NCBI GenBank assembly: GCA_902806595.1
Contig: CADCXC010000001.1
Location: 124,001 to 188,000 of the forward strand
Length of the DNA: 64,000 nucleotides
Direction: 5' to 3'
DNA from: Pyrenopolyporus hunteri
Lineage: Eukaryota > Ascomycota > Sordariomycetes > Xylariales > Hypoxylaceae
In this document: positions 10,001-21,810 of the stretch, piece by piece
Layout of the letters: each line of letters starts with the position of its first letter
How positions within the stretch are numbered: the stretch's first letter is position 1
The notes under the pieces: generated by a model
Databases searched by the model: none
What the model was told of the DNA's origin: nothing
Seen by the model: the letters and a program-made list of their open reading frames with translations, nothing else
Position numbers and translations under genes: made by a program

Positions 10001-12786
10001 ATGGTGGGTTATAGGAGACACAACTTAGATAAGGGATGGACGTTTCGGCAAAGCGACAAGTCCTCGGATGAGGACTGGCTCCCCGTACAGAGCGTTCCAA
10101 GCCAGGTTCACATAGACCTACTCGCCAATAATAAGTATGAGACTTACCGAGAACTACCACGTTCCCTTCGATGAAGCCGAGTGCTTACTTTTCAACAGGA
10201 TCCCCGATCCATTCATCAACCTTAATGAGTTGGCCGTACAGTGGGTTAATGAGAAGAATTGGACTTATAGAGTCCACTTTAACAAACCAAAGAGGCACAT
10301 AGAATATCCGGGCGAAGAATCCGAACCATTTTATACCAACTTGGTATTCGAGGGCCTTGATACCTTTTCGACAGTGTTCCTCAATGGAACTGAAATCCTG
10401 AAGTCGGATAACATGTTCTTATCGCATCGAGTGGACGTCTCGGACATCCTTGAAGACGATAATTTGCTCGAAATCAATTTCGACTCCGCAATGTTGCGTG
10501 GCCGAGAGTTGGTGAAGGAACATAGCCACGAGCATACATTCTACGTGCGTCAAACAGATGCCAGCCGAGTTCCCGTGAGGAAAGCTCAGTACAACTGGGG
10601 CTGGGACTGGGGGCCCATCCTAATAACGGCTGGGCCCTGGAAGCCAGTCTATCTCGAACAGTACGGCGGTAAAGTTGACGACGTCTGGATTCACTCCGAA
10701 GTCAGCGAAGACTTGAAGACATGCTCCGGCCGCGTCTTCGCTAAAGTCGAGGGCTCTCACTCGGGGCAGGTTATTCTCAGAATACGTTCAATGGGTTTCG
10801 TCATTTGGTCGAACTTGAGTGCTGTTGACGGCAATGGTATCGCTAGTGCAGACTTCCAAATCGATAATCCGGACCTATGGTATCCGTTCGGTTATGGAGC
10901 TCAAGCGCGCTATGAACTGGTGGCGACTATAGACGGAGTCCACCAAAAAACCAGGTTCGTGGGCTTCCGGCGATGCGAACTCATTCAGGAGAAGGATGAG
11001 TTTGGCAAGTCCTTCTATTTCCGCATAAACGGAATCGACGTATTCTGTGGGGGTTCTTGCTGGATCCCCGCCGATAGTTTCCTGGCCCAAATTCCTGCGC
11101 AACGATACCGTAAATGGATGAAGCTTATGGTTGAAGGGAACCAAAATATGATAAGGATCTGGGGAGGTGAGTATCTAATACCAGTAACCCTTAGCCGAGT
11201 CGGAAGCTAATAGGGGGTATAGGGGGGATTTACGAAGATGATGCCCTTTTCGATGCTTGCGACGACTTAGGGATTCTTGTATGGCATGACTTCCAATTCG
11301 CTTGTGCCAGCTATCCGACGTACTCCTCCTACTTGGAATCCGTCGAACGAGAAGCGCGGCAGAATCTACGTCGGTTACGACATCATCCCTCCATTGTGAT
11401 ATGGGCCGGAAATAATGAGAACTACCAAGTTCAGGAACGTTACCATCTCGACTATGATTACGGGGATAAAGACCCTCAGTCGTGGTTGAAATCTAGCTTT
11501 CCAGCAAGGTACACCTACGAATACCTCTTACCGAAAATCGTCAAAGAGGAGACGCCCTTTATGATCTATCACCCGAGTAGTCCGTGGGGAGACGGAAAGC
11601 CTACTTATGACAATACAGTAGGCGATATTCACCAATGGAATAGTATGTCGCCGATACCCACTTGGTGTTCTACTTCCCGTACTGACCGTATGAAGTCTGG
11701 CATGGCGCGATGAACAGGTATCAAGAGACCCCTCTCCTTTCGGGTCGCTTTATTAGCGAATTTGGCATGGAGGCCTATCCGCATCTCGAAACAATCCGTG
11801 GTATGATCACCGATCCACAGCAGCAACACCCGGGATCGATGATGATGGATTTCCGCAATAAGGCCATCGACCACGAGCGTCGGATGATTACGTATGTTGT
11901 CGAAAATTTCAAGGTGAAGTACGACCTCCCATCGTACACACACCTTACGCAGGTTGTACAGGCGGAAACCGTGAAATCCGCCTACAAGACATGGCGTAGG
12001 GAATGGGGTAAGCCCGGAGCTCGCAAGTGCGGCGGTGTGCTAGTGTGGCAGTTGAACGACTGCTGGCCTACAATGAGCTGGGCTGTGGTCGACTATCACC
12101 TCGTGAGAAAGCCAGCGTTCTATGCCATCGCGAAAGCTTTGAAGCCCCTGGTTGTGGGCGTTTCTCGAACGTATCACGATTGGACGGCAGGCCACGCTGA
12201 TCCCACCTTGCCCGCCCGAGATACGAAATTCGACCTGTGGGTAGTAAGCAGTCGACTAGAAGCAGTCCAAGCCCAGATAACCGTGCGTTTCATCTCGGTT
12301 CGGACAGGCCAGGATGTTCGCTCGCCCCTGACATTCGAGAGTCTACTCGTACAGCCGAACGGCACGACGGAAATTCTAAAGGATCATGTTATTCAAATAG
12401 AGGATCCGCATTTGAACGACACGACTGTTCCTTTTGACCCGGAAAAATACGACCCCTACGTGATTCACGCTATCGTCAAGGAAGGGGACCGTGTCATCGC
12501 GACTGACTCCTCATGGCCGGAGCCGCTGAAATACCTTGATTTCGCGGACCGAAGCGTAGAATTCAAAGCTCTAGCGGCCAGGCGAGTAGCAGTATCCGCA
12601 TCTCGTCCCGTAAAAGGGTTCGTATTTGAGGAAACCCAAATGATGAAGCTTAGCGATAACGGCTTCGATCTTATTCCGGGCGAAGAAGTAATCGTCGATG
12701 TGTTTGGTCCGCGCGTTGACTCGCTACGCTACACCTACATCGGGGCGCCGGAAGGTTCGCTAAAAGTGCCAGTGTCTGTTTCATAA
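10001..12786 (+). CDS. beta-mannosidase, GH2 family (intracellular B type)
   Basis: Four exons: 10001-10134, 10199-11166, 11223-11642, 11696-12786 (2613 nt, 870 residues). It hydrolyses terminal beta-1,4-mannose from manno-oligosaccharides with retention. The N-terminal GH2 sugar-binding domain shows PDPFINLNE and YNWGWDWGPIL. The TIM-barrel has RIWGGGIYEDD and LGILVWHDFQFAC. The acid/base Glu433 sits in WAGNNENYQ, the nucleophile Glu529 in FISEFGMEAYP, and WQLNDCWPT closes the barrel. There is no signal peptide, and the length is close to the roughly 845-residue intracellular fungal MndB group rather than the longer secreted MndA group. Exon 4 begins within NIWHGAMNRYQE after an intron with a CTGAC branch point. 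The gene ends about 95 bases before the first direct repeat of the AT-rich block. Confidence 0.93.
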
Positions 12787-12881
12787 AGCGGCTTGATAAA
12801 AGCTTGTTCTAAAAGTCGACACGCTGGAATGGGTCACGAAACGCACCGATGTTTATCGCAGCTTTAAGCCTACTTAGATAT

Positions 12882-13040
12882 TGCTAAAATATAAGGTGTT
12901 GAAATATAAGATGGTTAAATAACTACGCCCCACACCTATAACATATATATAATATCTATATTTTATTTAATTTCTAATTAATTCTTACCATTTAATATAA
13001 TAAAATATACATTTATAACTTATATTTATTTTTAATAAAT
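12882..13040 (+). repeat. left 159-bp direct repeat (probable 5' LTR)
   Basis: It begins TGCTAAAATATAAGG and ends in TTTTTAATAAAT. It aligns ungapped with 20102-20260, and the differences I could read are all transitions (G/A and C/T), as expected from RIP. The terminal TG fits an LTR; a matching CA end is not visible. Confidence 0.75.
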
Positions 13041-13340
13041 TATAAATTTGGAAATTTAAAATTAAAATATACTGAGTTGAAGCGGGAGCTTCAGGGTAGG
13101 GATAGAAGGAATATTTAGGCTTATAGGCCGTAAATAAACTTTTACGTTCTTGTCACTTAAATATAACGTTTAATTAGTGAGAAATGAATTTGATGAAAAT
13201 AAAAGAGTGTGTGTATATGACGTAACTAAACTATTATTAAAAAGCTTACTAAACTATAACTTATAGGAGAAATCAGAAAAAGTTCGAGCTAAAATACACT
13301 AATCGGTGGAGTAATTACGTGTTACGACCCTTGAGATACC
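13041..13340. other. island of normal composition inside the AT-rich block
   Basis: Between the left repeat and the degraded core are about 300 bases with ordinary G+C, including GAAGCGGGAGCTTC and GGGTAGGG, and with intact CpA/TpG. No gene is seen. It could be element leader sequence spared from RIP, or host DNA between two insertions. Confidence 0.5.
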
Positions 13341-16300
13341 CGCTTTAATTTAATATTATTAATTTAATTTATTTATTTTATATTTTTTAAATATATTTTT
13401 TATATTTTATAAAATATATTTAATCTTTCGAAACTATTTACGATTTTTATTACGTTAATATTTAAAAAAAATAAAAATCTTTTAAAGTTTATATAACTCG
13501 TATATATAATATATAATATATTTAAATTTAAAATTTTAAAAATAATACGAAATATTTTATTAATAAAGAATTAATTAATTTCCTTTTTAAATTTAATTTT
13601 AAAATAATAATTATAAAAATTATTAATATAATAAAACGTTTAATAAACCTTTAATAATTTTTAAATAATTTTAATAATAAAAAAAATAAATTATTTATTA
13701 TTTAAAAATTAATAATTATTAAATTTCGAATTTTAAAATCATCGAAATTACCTATATCCTATTATTAAATTATTTAAATAACGAAAAAAATGAAAATAAT
13801 AATAATAACGTTAATATTAAAAAATAATAATATTAAATATAATCTTCGAAATCGACTATTATAAAAATCGACTTTTATTAAATTTTTTAACGAAAATAAT
13901 TTTCCTTACTTTATCGAAATAATTAAAAAAATTAATTAAAAAAACCTTAAAATTTTTTAACGAAATTTAAACTTTAACGATTAAAATTATTTACTTATAA
14001 TTCGATTATTTAAACCCTACTTATTAAATTTAAATAATATATTACTTATATTATTATTATACGACCTAAAAATCGACTATTTCAATTTCGAAATAATCAT
14101 CTTTTATAATTCTTTTAAATTATTATTTAAAAAAAATATTCTTAACTATTTAAAAAAAAAAACTCCCTTATAAAATACTAAATTATAAAGTATTAATATT
14201 ATCGTAATTACTTTATAAAACCATCGATCGATTATTAAATTACTACGAAAAAAACGTTACGATAATAAACGATTAAAAAATTAATATAATAATTTTAAAT
14301 AATATTATTACTTTATAATCGACGAATAAATAAATTTAATTTAATCGAAAATTTTTAAATTATTTAAAAATTTAAAAATACGGAAAATTTCTCCCCGGAA
14401 AAATCGAATCTATAAAACCTATAAAAAATAATAACTTTTAAAAATTTCCTCTAATCGAAATACGTAAAAAATAAAAAACTTAAGACGAAAAAATCGATAA
14501 AAAATTAAGTATTATTAAATATAAATTAGATAAAAACTTTAAAAAATTAACGAAAAAATATATAACGATTAACGATTTATAAATAACCTTAAAAAAGGAA
14601 TATAAATTTAAAAGTAACGTTATATTTTAAAATTTAATATTTAAATAAAAAAATATTTTATTATCTATTAAAAAATTAATTATAATATTATTTATAAAAA
14701 TTTAATAATTATAAAATAATTTTAAAGTATTAAACGATATTTATATTATATTAAAACTATATTTAATTAATAAATTTTTATTTTTATTAAATCTTAAATA
14801 TAATATTTTTTTTTATTATTTTTTTCTAAATTTATAATATTATATTCGAACGAAATAAAAATAATGTTATTATTAAAATAACGGTTAATATTAATAATAT
14901 TATAAAATTAATATAATAAAAAAAATAAAATTAAAAATTTCGAAACCGAAAGAAAAAATATATCTTATATATAAATATTTAAAATATTAATAATAATAAA
15001 CGAAAAACGGTTTTAAAGTATATATATTATATCGTAATAAATTGTAAAGTAACCATTTATAAATTTTTAAAATATTTCTAAAAATATTTTAAAAAACGCC
15101 TTAAAAATTAATACGAAACGATAAAAAATTTTAATTATCTTAAAAAATAAAAAATCGAAAAAAAAGTTACTATAAATTTTATAATCGGCCGATAAAATAA
15201 CCTAAAACCACCTATTTATATTATTATTTTTATAACTTTTAAAATTAATATAACAAATTAACCGCACACCCCAACGAAATTAAATATATTATCTCGAATT
15301 TTCCGCGGGAAATTACCCGGCGAAAATATCTTAAACCTATCGATACAAAACAATATTATTAATAAATTAATCCTAAAACTCGCCACTTTAATTATATATT
15401 TTATATTTAATAACGTATTATAATATTTATTAATAACTTACATATTAACGGTTTTAAATCTTATAATATTTTTAAAAACTAAAATTAAAAAATTAGTGTT
15501 TAAATTAAAAAAAATAATAATATTAAATAATAGTTATAATTAAATTATTTATTATAATAAAACCTTATTCGTAAACTTACGCCCTTATAACGAGCTATTA
15601 ATTTACGATATCGAAAGAAAAACTATATTAATTAAATTATAAAATATTATTACTTTTCGAATTATTATTAATAAATAATCTAAAAAAATCAAAATCATTA
15701 ACGTCATTTATTACCTTATGTTAATTTATAACTTTATATTAATATTATAACTTATTAAAAAAAAAATCGAATTTTTATTTAAATAAAAAATAACGTTTAA
15801 AATAAAAAAGATAAAATTTTTTTAATCGTAATCGAATAAGGTAAATTATATATAATAAATTAATAAAATAATATTTTTAATATAATAAATTTTAATATAA
15901 TATTTTATTCCTATTTTATATTTAACCTATTACTAAAAATATAATACGAAAAAATAAATTATTTAAATGATTAAAACCTAAAAAATTTAATAAAAATATT
16001 TATCGATATTATTTTATAAAAAAAATATTATTTTTATAAAATTTATATATAAGGTAAAATATACGAAAAACCCTATAAAAATATTATATACCGTAATATT
16101 TATTAATTAAAATTACTATATTTAAACGAAACCGATATATTTTTAAAAATCGAAAATTATAAAAAATATAAAAATTAATTAATTATTATTTATAATTATT
16201 TACATATAATTTAAATATTATTTATAAAACGATTTAATAATTAATTTACAACCTTTAAAAAATTTCTATATTAATAAAAAAAACTTAAAAAAAAATATTA

Positions 16301-17489
16301 TATAATTATGTTTAATAAATTCGACTCTTATATAAGTTTTAAATTTTAATAATTTTATCGATAAAAAAAAATCGCTATTTACTACACCGTTATAAAATAA
16401 TATTAATAAAAAAACTTCGTTAAAAATATTATCGATAAATTAAAAAATAAAATTCGAACGATAATTATTTAAATTTAAAAAAATGATATATTAATAAAAT
16501 ATTAACCTATTATAATATAAATAATAATCTACGTTATAAATAAATCCCTTAATCGTAAAATAAATAAAATACCTTATAAAATATAATACGATAAACCACT
16601 TAATTTAACCCATTTAATAATAATAAAAATTAATAATTATTATTTAAAAAATTTTAAAGTTAATATATTTAAAAAACGGATCGTTAATTATAAAATATTC
16701 GATTATAAAAAAAATAACATATATAACTATAAAATATTATATCTGGAAAAAAATACCGTTATTAACGTTAATAATGTAATATTTAAAAAAAACTACTTAT
16801 ATATTTTTATTATAAACCTAAAAAAAAGAAAAAAACGATAAAAATTTAAGTTACCTTTATTATAATCGATACTTATAAAATAAAAAATAATAAAAATCAT
16901 TCGGGAATTATCTTATATATCACTAATAAAAAATACCCCGTAAAATACCCCGCATCGATTAAATTTCGAATTAAAACCTATTAAATTTACGATAAAAAAT
17001 AATATTTATTTATCCGATACATATTCTTTAATCTTTAATTAAAAACTATAAATAAAACTAAATATATTATAATTCGATCTTTTAATATATTAAAGAAACC
17101 TTTCGTGTTTATTATTAATAAATTATTATAATTTTAAGCCTCGTATTAAATTAATATAACTTTAAAAATATTAATTAACGGTTTTTTTGGTTTTTAATTT
17201 TATTATTGTAACTTTAAATATATTTTTATTAATATTTAAAATATAAAAGTTTAAAATATATCGTTAAATTATATAAAATGTTAAATTAAAATAATAATTA
17301 TTAACTATAAATATTAAATATAAATTTTTAATAAATAATCGAACGTAAACTATATATAATTTATTTATAAAACGGAAACTACTTTTCGAAAAATAAGTTT
17401 ATAAAATTAAAAAAAAATTTAATAATAAAATTATCCGTTATAAAATAAAATAAATAATTTGTAATTTTAAATAAATCGAAAAATTAAAT
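13341..17489. other. AT-rich RIP-degraded DNA, upstream part of the element
   Basis: There is no intact gene; every frame is closed by frequent TAA/TAG. Residual C and G lie mostly in CpG. Its position fits the gag, protease and integrase parts of the copia polyprotein whose RT follows, but I could not read their motifs with confidence. Confidence 0.5.
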
Positions 17490-18780
17490 TATATTGATAC
17501 GTTTATTTTAATAATTAAATTTATAAATTATAAAATTATATTTATTATAATAATTGTTTTAAACTTTAAATTAAAATAAATAAACGTTATTATAATTTTT
17601 TTATATAAAAATATAAATAAAAATATTTATATCGAATAATTTTTTAAATTTGAAAATAATACGAGTAAATATTATAAATTTAATAAAATGTTATATAACT
17701 TAAAATAAACCCTTCGAATATAATATTAAACGTTTGTTATATATTTAAATACTTTAAAATTTATAATATTTAATTTAAATATCGATGTATTTGTAAAAAA
17801 TTATATATATATTGCTATTTACGTTAATAACCTATTAATAACCGGCTTTTTAAAAAAAAAAATAATTGAAATTAAAATTAAACTCGTCGAAAGGTTTAAA
17901 ATAATCGATTTAAAACTTTATTTATATTATTTAAAAATATTTATTAAACGAAATAAAATTAATAAAAAAATTATTTTAAATTAAAAAATTTACTTAAAAA
18001 AAATTATTAAAAATTTAAAATAATAAAAATCGAATCTTAATAACATATTTATAAATGTTATAAAAATCGTTAAATTATTTGATAATTTCGAAACATTAAT
18101 ATAAAACGTTAAATAATATATTAAAATAATTAATTATTTAATATATATTATAATAAATATTAAACCGGATATTATATATATTATATCGTATTTAAACCGA
18201 TATATAAAAAACTTTATTTTAACATATATAAAAATTATTAAACGAATATTAAAATATTTAAAAAAAATTTTAAATTATAAACTTACTTACGAAAATAAAT
18301 TTAAAAATCTTATAAAATAAATCGATACCGACTATACCGAATATATATAAATTTAAAAGTTAATTTTAAAATATATTTTTAATATCGAAAACGATACTAT
18401 AAATTAATTTTTAAAACGATAATTTATAATATCTACGTTAATATATGAATTTAAATTTAAAGATATAATTAATATTATAAAAAAAATCGTTTAGTTACGA
18501 AAATTATTAAAAAAATTAAATATTTCGAAAAAATCTTTAATTATTATTATAATATAAAGTGATAATTAAAGGGTATTAATATTAACGAAAAACCTATAAT
18601 TTTATACTTAAATAAAATATATTAAAACCGATATTTTTTTCGCCCGTAAAAAATAAATTAACGGAAATATTAAATTTAAATATATCCTTATCGAAAAATA
18701 AATAATTAACGGATTTATTAAACCACTCCTTAAAAATATGTTTATTCGTTTTAAAATAACTTTAAATCTTCACTTATAAA
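17490..18780 (+). pseudogene. Ty1/copia pol remnant (reverse transcriptase to polyprotein end)
   Basis: From 17490 the frame reads like the copia RT start YxDTFAPVVKF with Ala, Pro and Val changed to Ile or Leu. At 17814-17846 the catalytic motif reads AIYVNNLLITG where the family has YVDDLLITG: both GAC/GAT codons have become AAC/AAT by G-to-A change. At about 18714-18780 the usual copia end (IADGFTKPL followed by a charged helix) is legible as INGFIKPLLKN. Stops and a few probable indels interrupt the frame. The catalytic aspartates are lost, so it cannot be active. Confidence 0.75.
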
Positions 18781-18828
18781 ATAAATAAGAAAAATTATAA
18801 AAAAAATCGTTTTTATAACCGAAAAAAT

Positions 18829-18945
18829 ATTTATAAAATATTTATAAAATGTTTATAAAATAATTATAAAATATTTATAAAGTATTTATAAAATATTTAT
18901 AAAATGTTTATAAAATCTATAAATTATTTATAAGATATTTAAATA
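18829..18945. repeat. AT-only short tandem repeat, 11-bp unit
   Basis: About nine consecutive variants of the unit TATTTATAAAA occur just downstream of the copia polyprotein end. It may be slippage in AT-rich DNA. Confidence 0.65.
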
Positions 18946-20101
18946 TTTTTTATTAATATAAATAATTTAAAACATTAAACGATTTATATATTTATTTATT
19001 ATATTATTAATAAAATTTTTATAAATTATTATTTGTTAATTACGATTTAATATTTATTAAACTATTTTTATAATTAATATATTAAAATTCTTTAAATTTT
19101 AAATTATAAAAATATATTATTTTCGAAATTTTTAACTATTACTTTTACTTAATTATTATAAAATATATATTAAATATCTTATAATAAAATATATATAATA
19201 AATACCTTTTATAAAAAAAAATAATTAATTATAAAATTAATTCGAATATTATAATAAAAGGTTTTTTAATCTTTTAAAACCTTAATCTAACCACCGATTA
19301 AAAAGATTTTTCCATTTTTAACTATTTAATTATTAAAAATATAATTACTTATATTATTTATTCTATTTTATAAACTATTGTTTAATTTTAAAACCTAAAA
19401 AACCGAAATAACGACTTTTTTAATATAGTTTTAAAAACTTATAATTATTAATAATAACTTTTATATATATTTATAAGTTATATTTTTTTATAACGATTAA
19501 AATCGAATTAATTAAATTAAATATATATTAAATCTTTTAATAAAAAATTTATTTAATAATTTTAATAATTTAAATTCGAAATATTAAAAAAACATATTAA
19601 TTGAATTATTTAATACGTTAAATAAACGATTAATAAAAAATGAATAAAAAAATAAAAAATGATATATTTTTATAATCGTTATTATTTAAAATATAAATCT
19701 TAAAAAACGAAAAAAACGAATATTAATTTAAAATTACGACCTTATAAAAAATATTTTTAATAAAAAAAAATAAAAAAAAATCTTATAAAATAAATAACGT
19801 ATTTTTATAAAATATCTACGTATTAAACGACATATAAAAAACGCCGAAATTTAATATAATATAAACGATTTTTATAATAAATAGAATTAATATTTAATAT
19901 TATCCCTATAAAAAATTTAAGAATAAATTATGTTAAAAGATATAAAATATTAAAATATAAACGACTTACGGTTTTAAAACTATACTAAATTAAAGTTTTA
20001 AAAATATAAAACTATTTAAAAAAAACTAAAAAATTCAAAAATTATCATAAGAAAATATTACGAAATATTAAGGTTAACTATAAATATAATTCGAATAAAA
20101 A
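18946..20101. other. AT-rich degraded DNA before the right repeat
   Basis: No gene or motif was recognised. This length is more than a copia element needs between its polyprotein end and its LTR, which is why nesting remains possible. Confidence 0.5.
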
Positions 20102-20260
20102 TACTGGAATATAAAATATTAAAATATAAAATAACTAAGTAATTACGCCTTATACCTATAATATATATATAATATCTATATTTTATTTAATTTTTAATTA
20201 ATTTTTACCATCTAATATAATAAAATATACATTTATAACCTACATCTATTTTTAATAAAT
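20102..20260 (+). repeat. right 159-bp direct repeat (probable 3' LTR)
   Basis: It is the ungapped partner of 12882-13040. Normal host composition resumes directly after it. Confidence 0.75.
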
Positions 20261-20755
20261 ATTTAAGTCGTTTATATGAAAAAGATTTATCCCCCTTAAA
20301 ATACGGTCAATTTTAATTATAGCATATACGTTAAGCTACTTTCTAAGGTTTAACATGGAGTAAGTTCTGAAATACGAACATGTCGGGAAATTAATAACTC
20401 ACCTTAAACCTTTTCCATTTAATCAATAAGTACACGTAGAAGAAAATTTATGGGAGGCGTGTTGGGTAGGTATAAGCTTTCGACCGCCTATAGCTAATGG
20501 AAGAATTGTCTACTTATGGTCTAATCTGTATTACTTATTGTCAAGAGGGTAACAGTTGGAAAAATTACAATATATATATCCTATGGATCGTGTCATTACG
20601 TTATGTGATTTATAATACACGTACTATATAGTGGGTAAGTAGAGAGCCAGATTGCCCTTCAAAGATAGGATGCCATATAAGGAGGTAAATCAATAGAAGG
20701 GAACTAGACTGGCGTAGTTTCTTCCATTAGTGAGATCTGAGCATCCATTAGCTGC
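20261..20755. other. intergenic, no gene seen
   Basis: Normal composition returns within a few bases of the right repeat. No coding frame or RNA gene is supported. Confidence 0.55.
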
Positions 20756-21109
20756 CTACTCACCCCGCTCCTGCTGCGTTCTCAAATCGTTGCTCTCATT
20801 AAGGCGGGTTTCAATTTGTTGTTTCAAAGTAATCGTCAGCTTTAAAGTACTGTCGAATAATATCCAATCCTCAGACTTAAACTGGAAAGTCGACTGGAAC
20901 TCCTCAAGGACATCCGTTATATGTGGCAGCCAATCAATGGCCCAGCAAAGATCCCTCTCCTTGTCTTCAGGCAAGATATTTCCAGGTTCAATTAGATAGA
21001 AGTATGATTGAATCCTTTGGGTTTGTGTGGAGAATGTTTTGACGTGCTCAAAAACTTCATCCCCGTGCTCCTTGTCTAGAAGGAACTGAGGACATTCGTT
21101 GGCCGCCAT
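20756..21109 (-). CDS. hypothetical protein, 117 residues
   Basis: An ATG at 21109 opens a frame of 117 codons. I do not recognise a family. The protein is acidic in its first half (hydrophobic and aromatic positions around FYLIEPGNILP and WLPHITDVLEEF) and ends in a charged helix rich in Gln, Arg and Glu that could form a coiled coil. A perfect donor (GTGAGT at about 20763) overlaps the stop codon, so the last exon may be spliced; joining to a CAG acceptor near 20710 would simply end the protein one residue later. It lies between the degraded retroelement and the regulator at 21811, and may be the N-terminal remnant of a larger gene. Confidence 0.4.
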   Translation of the reverse strand: MAANECPQFLLDKEHGDEVFEHVKTFSTQTQRIQSYFYLIEPGNILPEDKERDLCWAIDWLPHITDVLEEFQSTFQFKSEDWILFDSTLKLTITLKQQIETRLNESNDLRTQQERGE

Positions 21110-21810
21110 AGTAAAAATTCTCGTAAGTTGATGCTCGTTATTTTCCGTTACGTATATTTCCCGTTTAGAATGTAAACTTTATCTTGTGCTGGAGATTTGA
21201 AAAAGGGGAGTCCGGGTCACGATTTTCCATTTATTATATATTAGTGTCTACCTGTCGTATCATATCAAAATCAACTTCATTCATGGCAACAGTTGACTTT
21301 TGGTAAGAGAGATTCTATACACTTCGACTAAGATTTACGTTATCTATTGTTCATTAATGACAATTAATTGTTCGAGTGTCACCTGACAAGATGACCGAAT
21401 TATTTATTTTATCATTGCGAGCACTTTCTATTCTTTGTCGTTAATGTGTACAAGCCGTTGTCCTCGTTACACATTCGAACAGAATGTAAAAGTGTTTAAT
21501 ATTACAGGAGTTCTGGAACATGGTGCATCCTTAATCTAATGCCTAGAATCAGAAGACCTCCAAGCAGCGGTCTGGTAAAGCGAGAACGTAACCTTCCAAG
21601 CCGTGATCCTTCCCTCCTTGGGTACTTCAGGTATGTTACGCCGAATGTCGAGAAACCCAACTCAGAGACCCGGGCTATCGGTACTTAGAAGCCACGGATT
21701 AGCGAAGTCCATGGCCATATTGAAACCCCCTAAGAGATTTATAGGAGTAGGGTCAATAGTATGCACATATTGGAGGGTTTTTGGGTGAAGCGGCGTCTTT
21801 AATCGATTCA
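21110..21810. other. intergenic, no gene seen
   Basis: Short open frames here have no protein-like character. The region presumably holds the 5' side of the small ORF and the 3' end of the regulator. Confidence 0.55.

Larger units (their letters stand above)
12882..20260 (+). mobile_element. RIP-degraded LTR-retrotransposon region (contains Ty1/copia)
   Basis: A 159-bp sequence at 12882-13040 is repeated in the same orientation at 20102-20260 without gaps. The interior from about 13340 is extremely AT-rich and full of stops in every frame, but keeps CpG. A copia-type RT and polyprotein end are legible on the plus strand. The simplest reading is one element bounded by its LTRs. An older element with the copia nested inside is also possible, because 1.3 kb separates the polyprotein end from the right repeat. 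No clean target duplication is visible. Confidence 0.7.
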
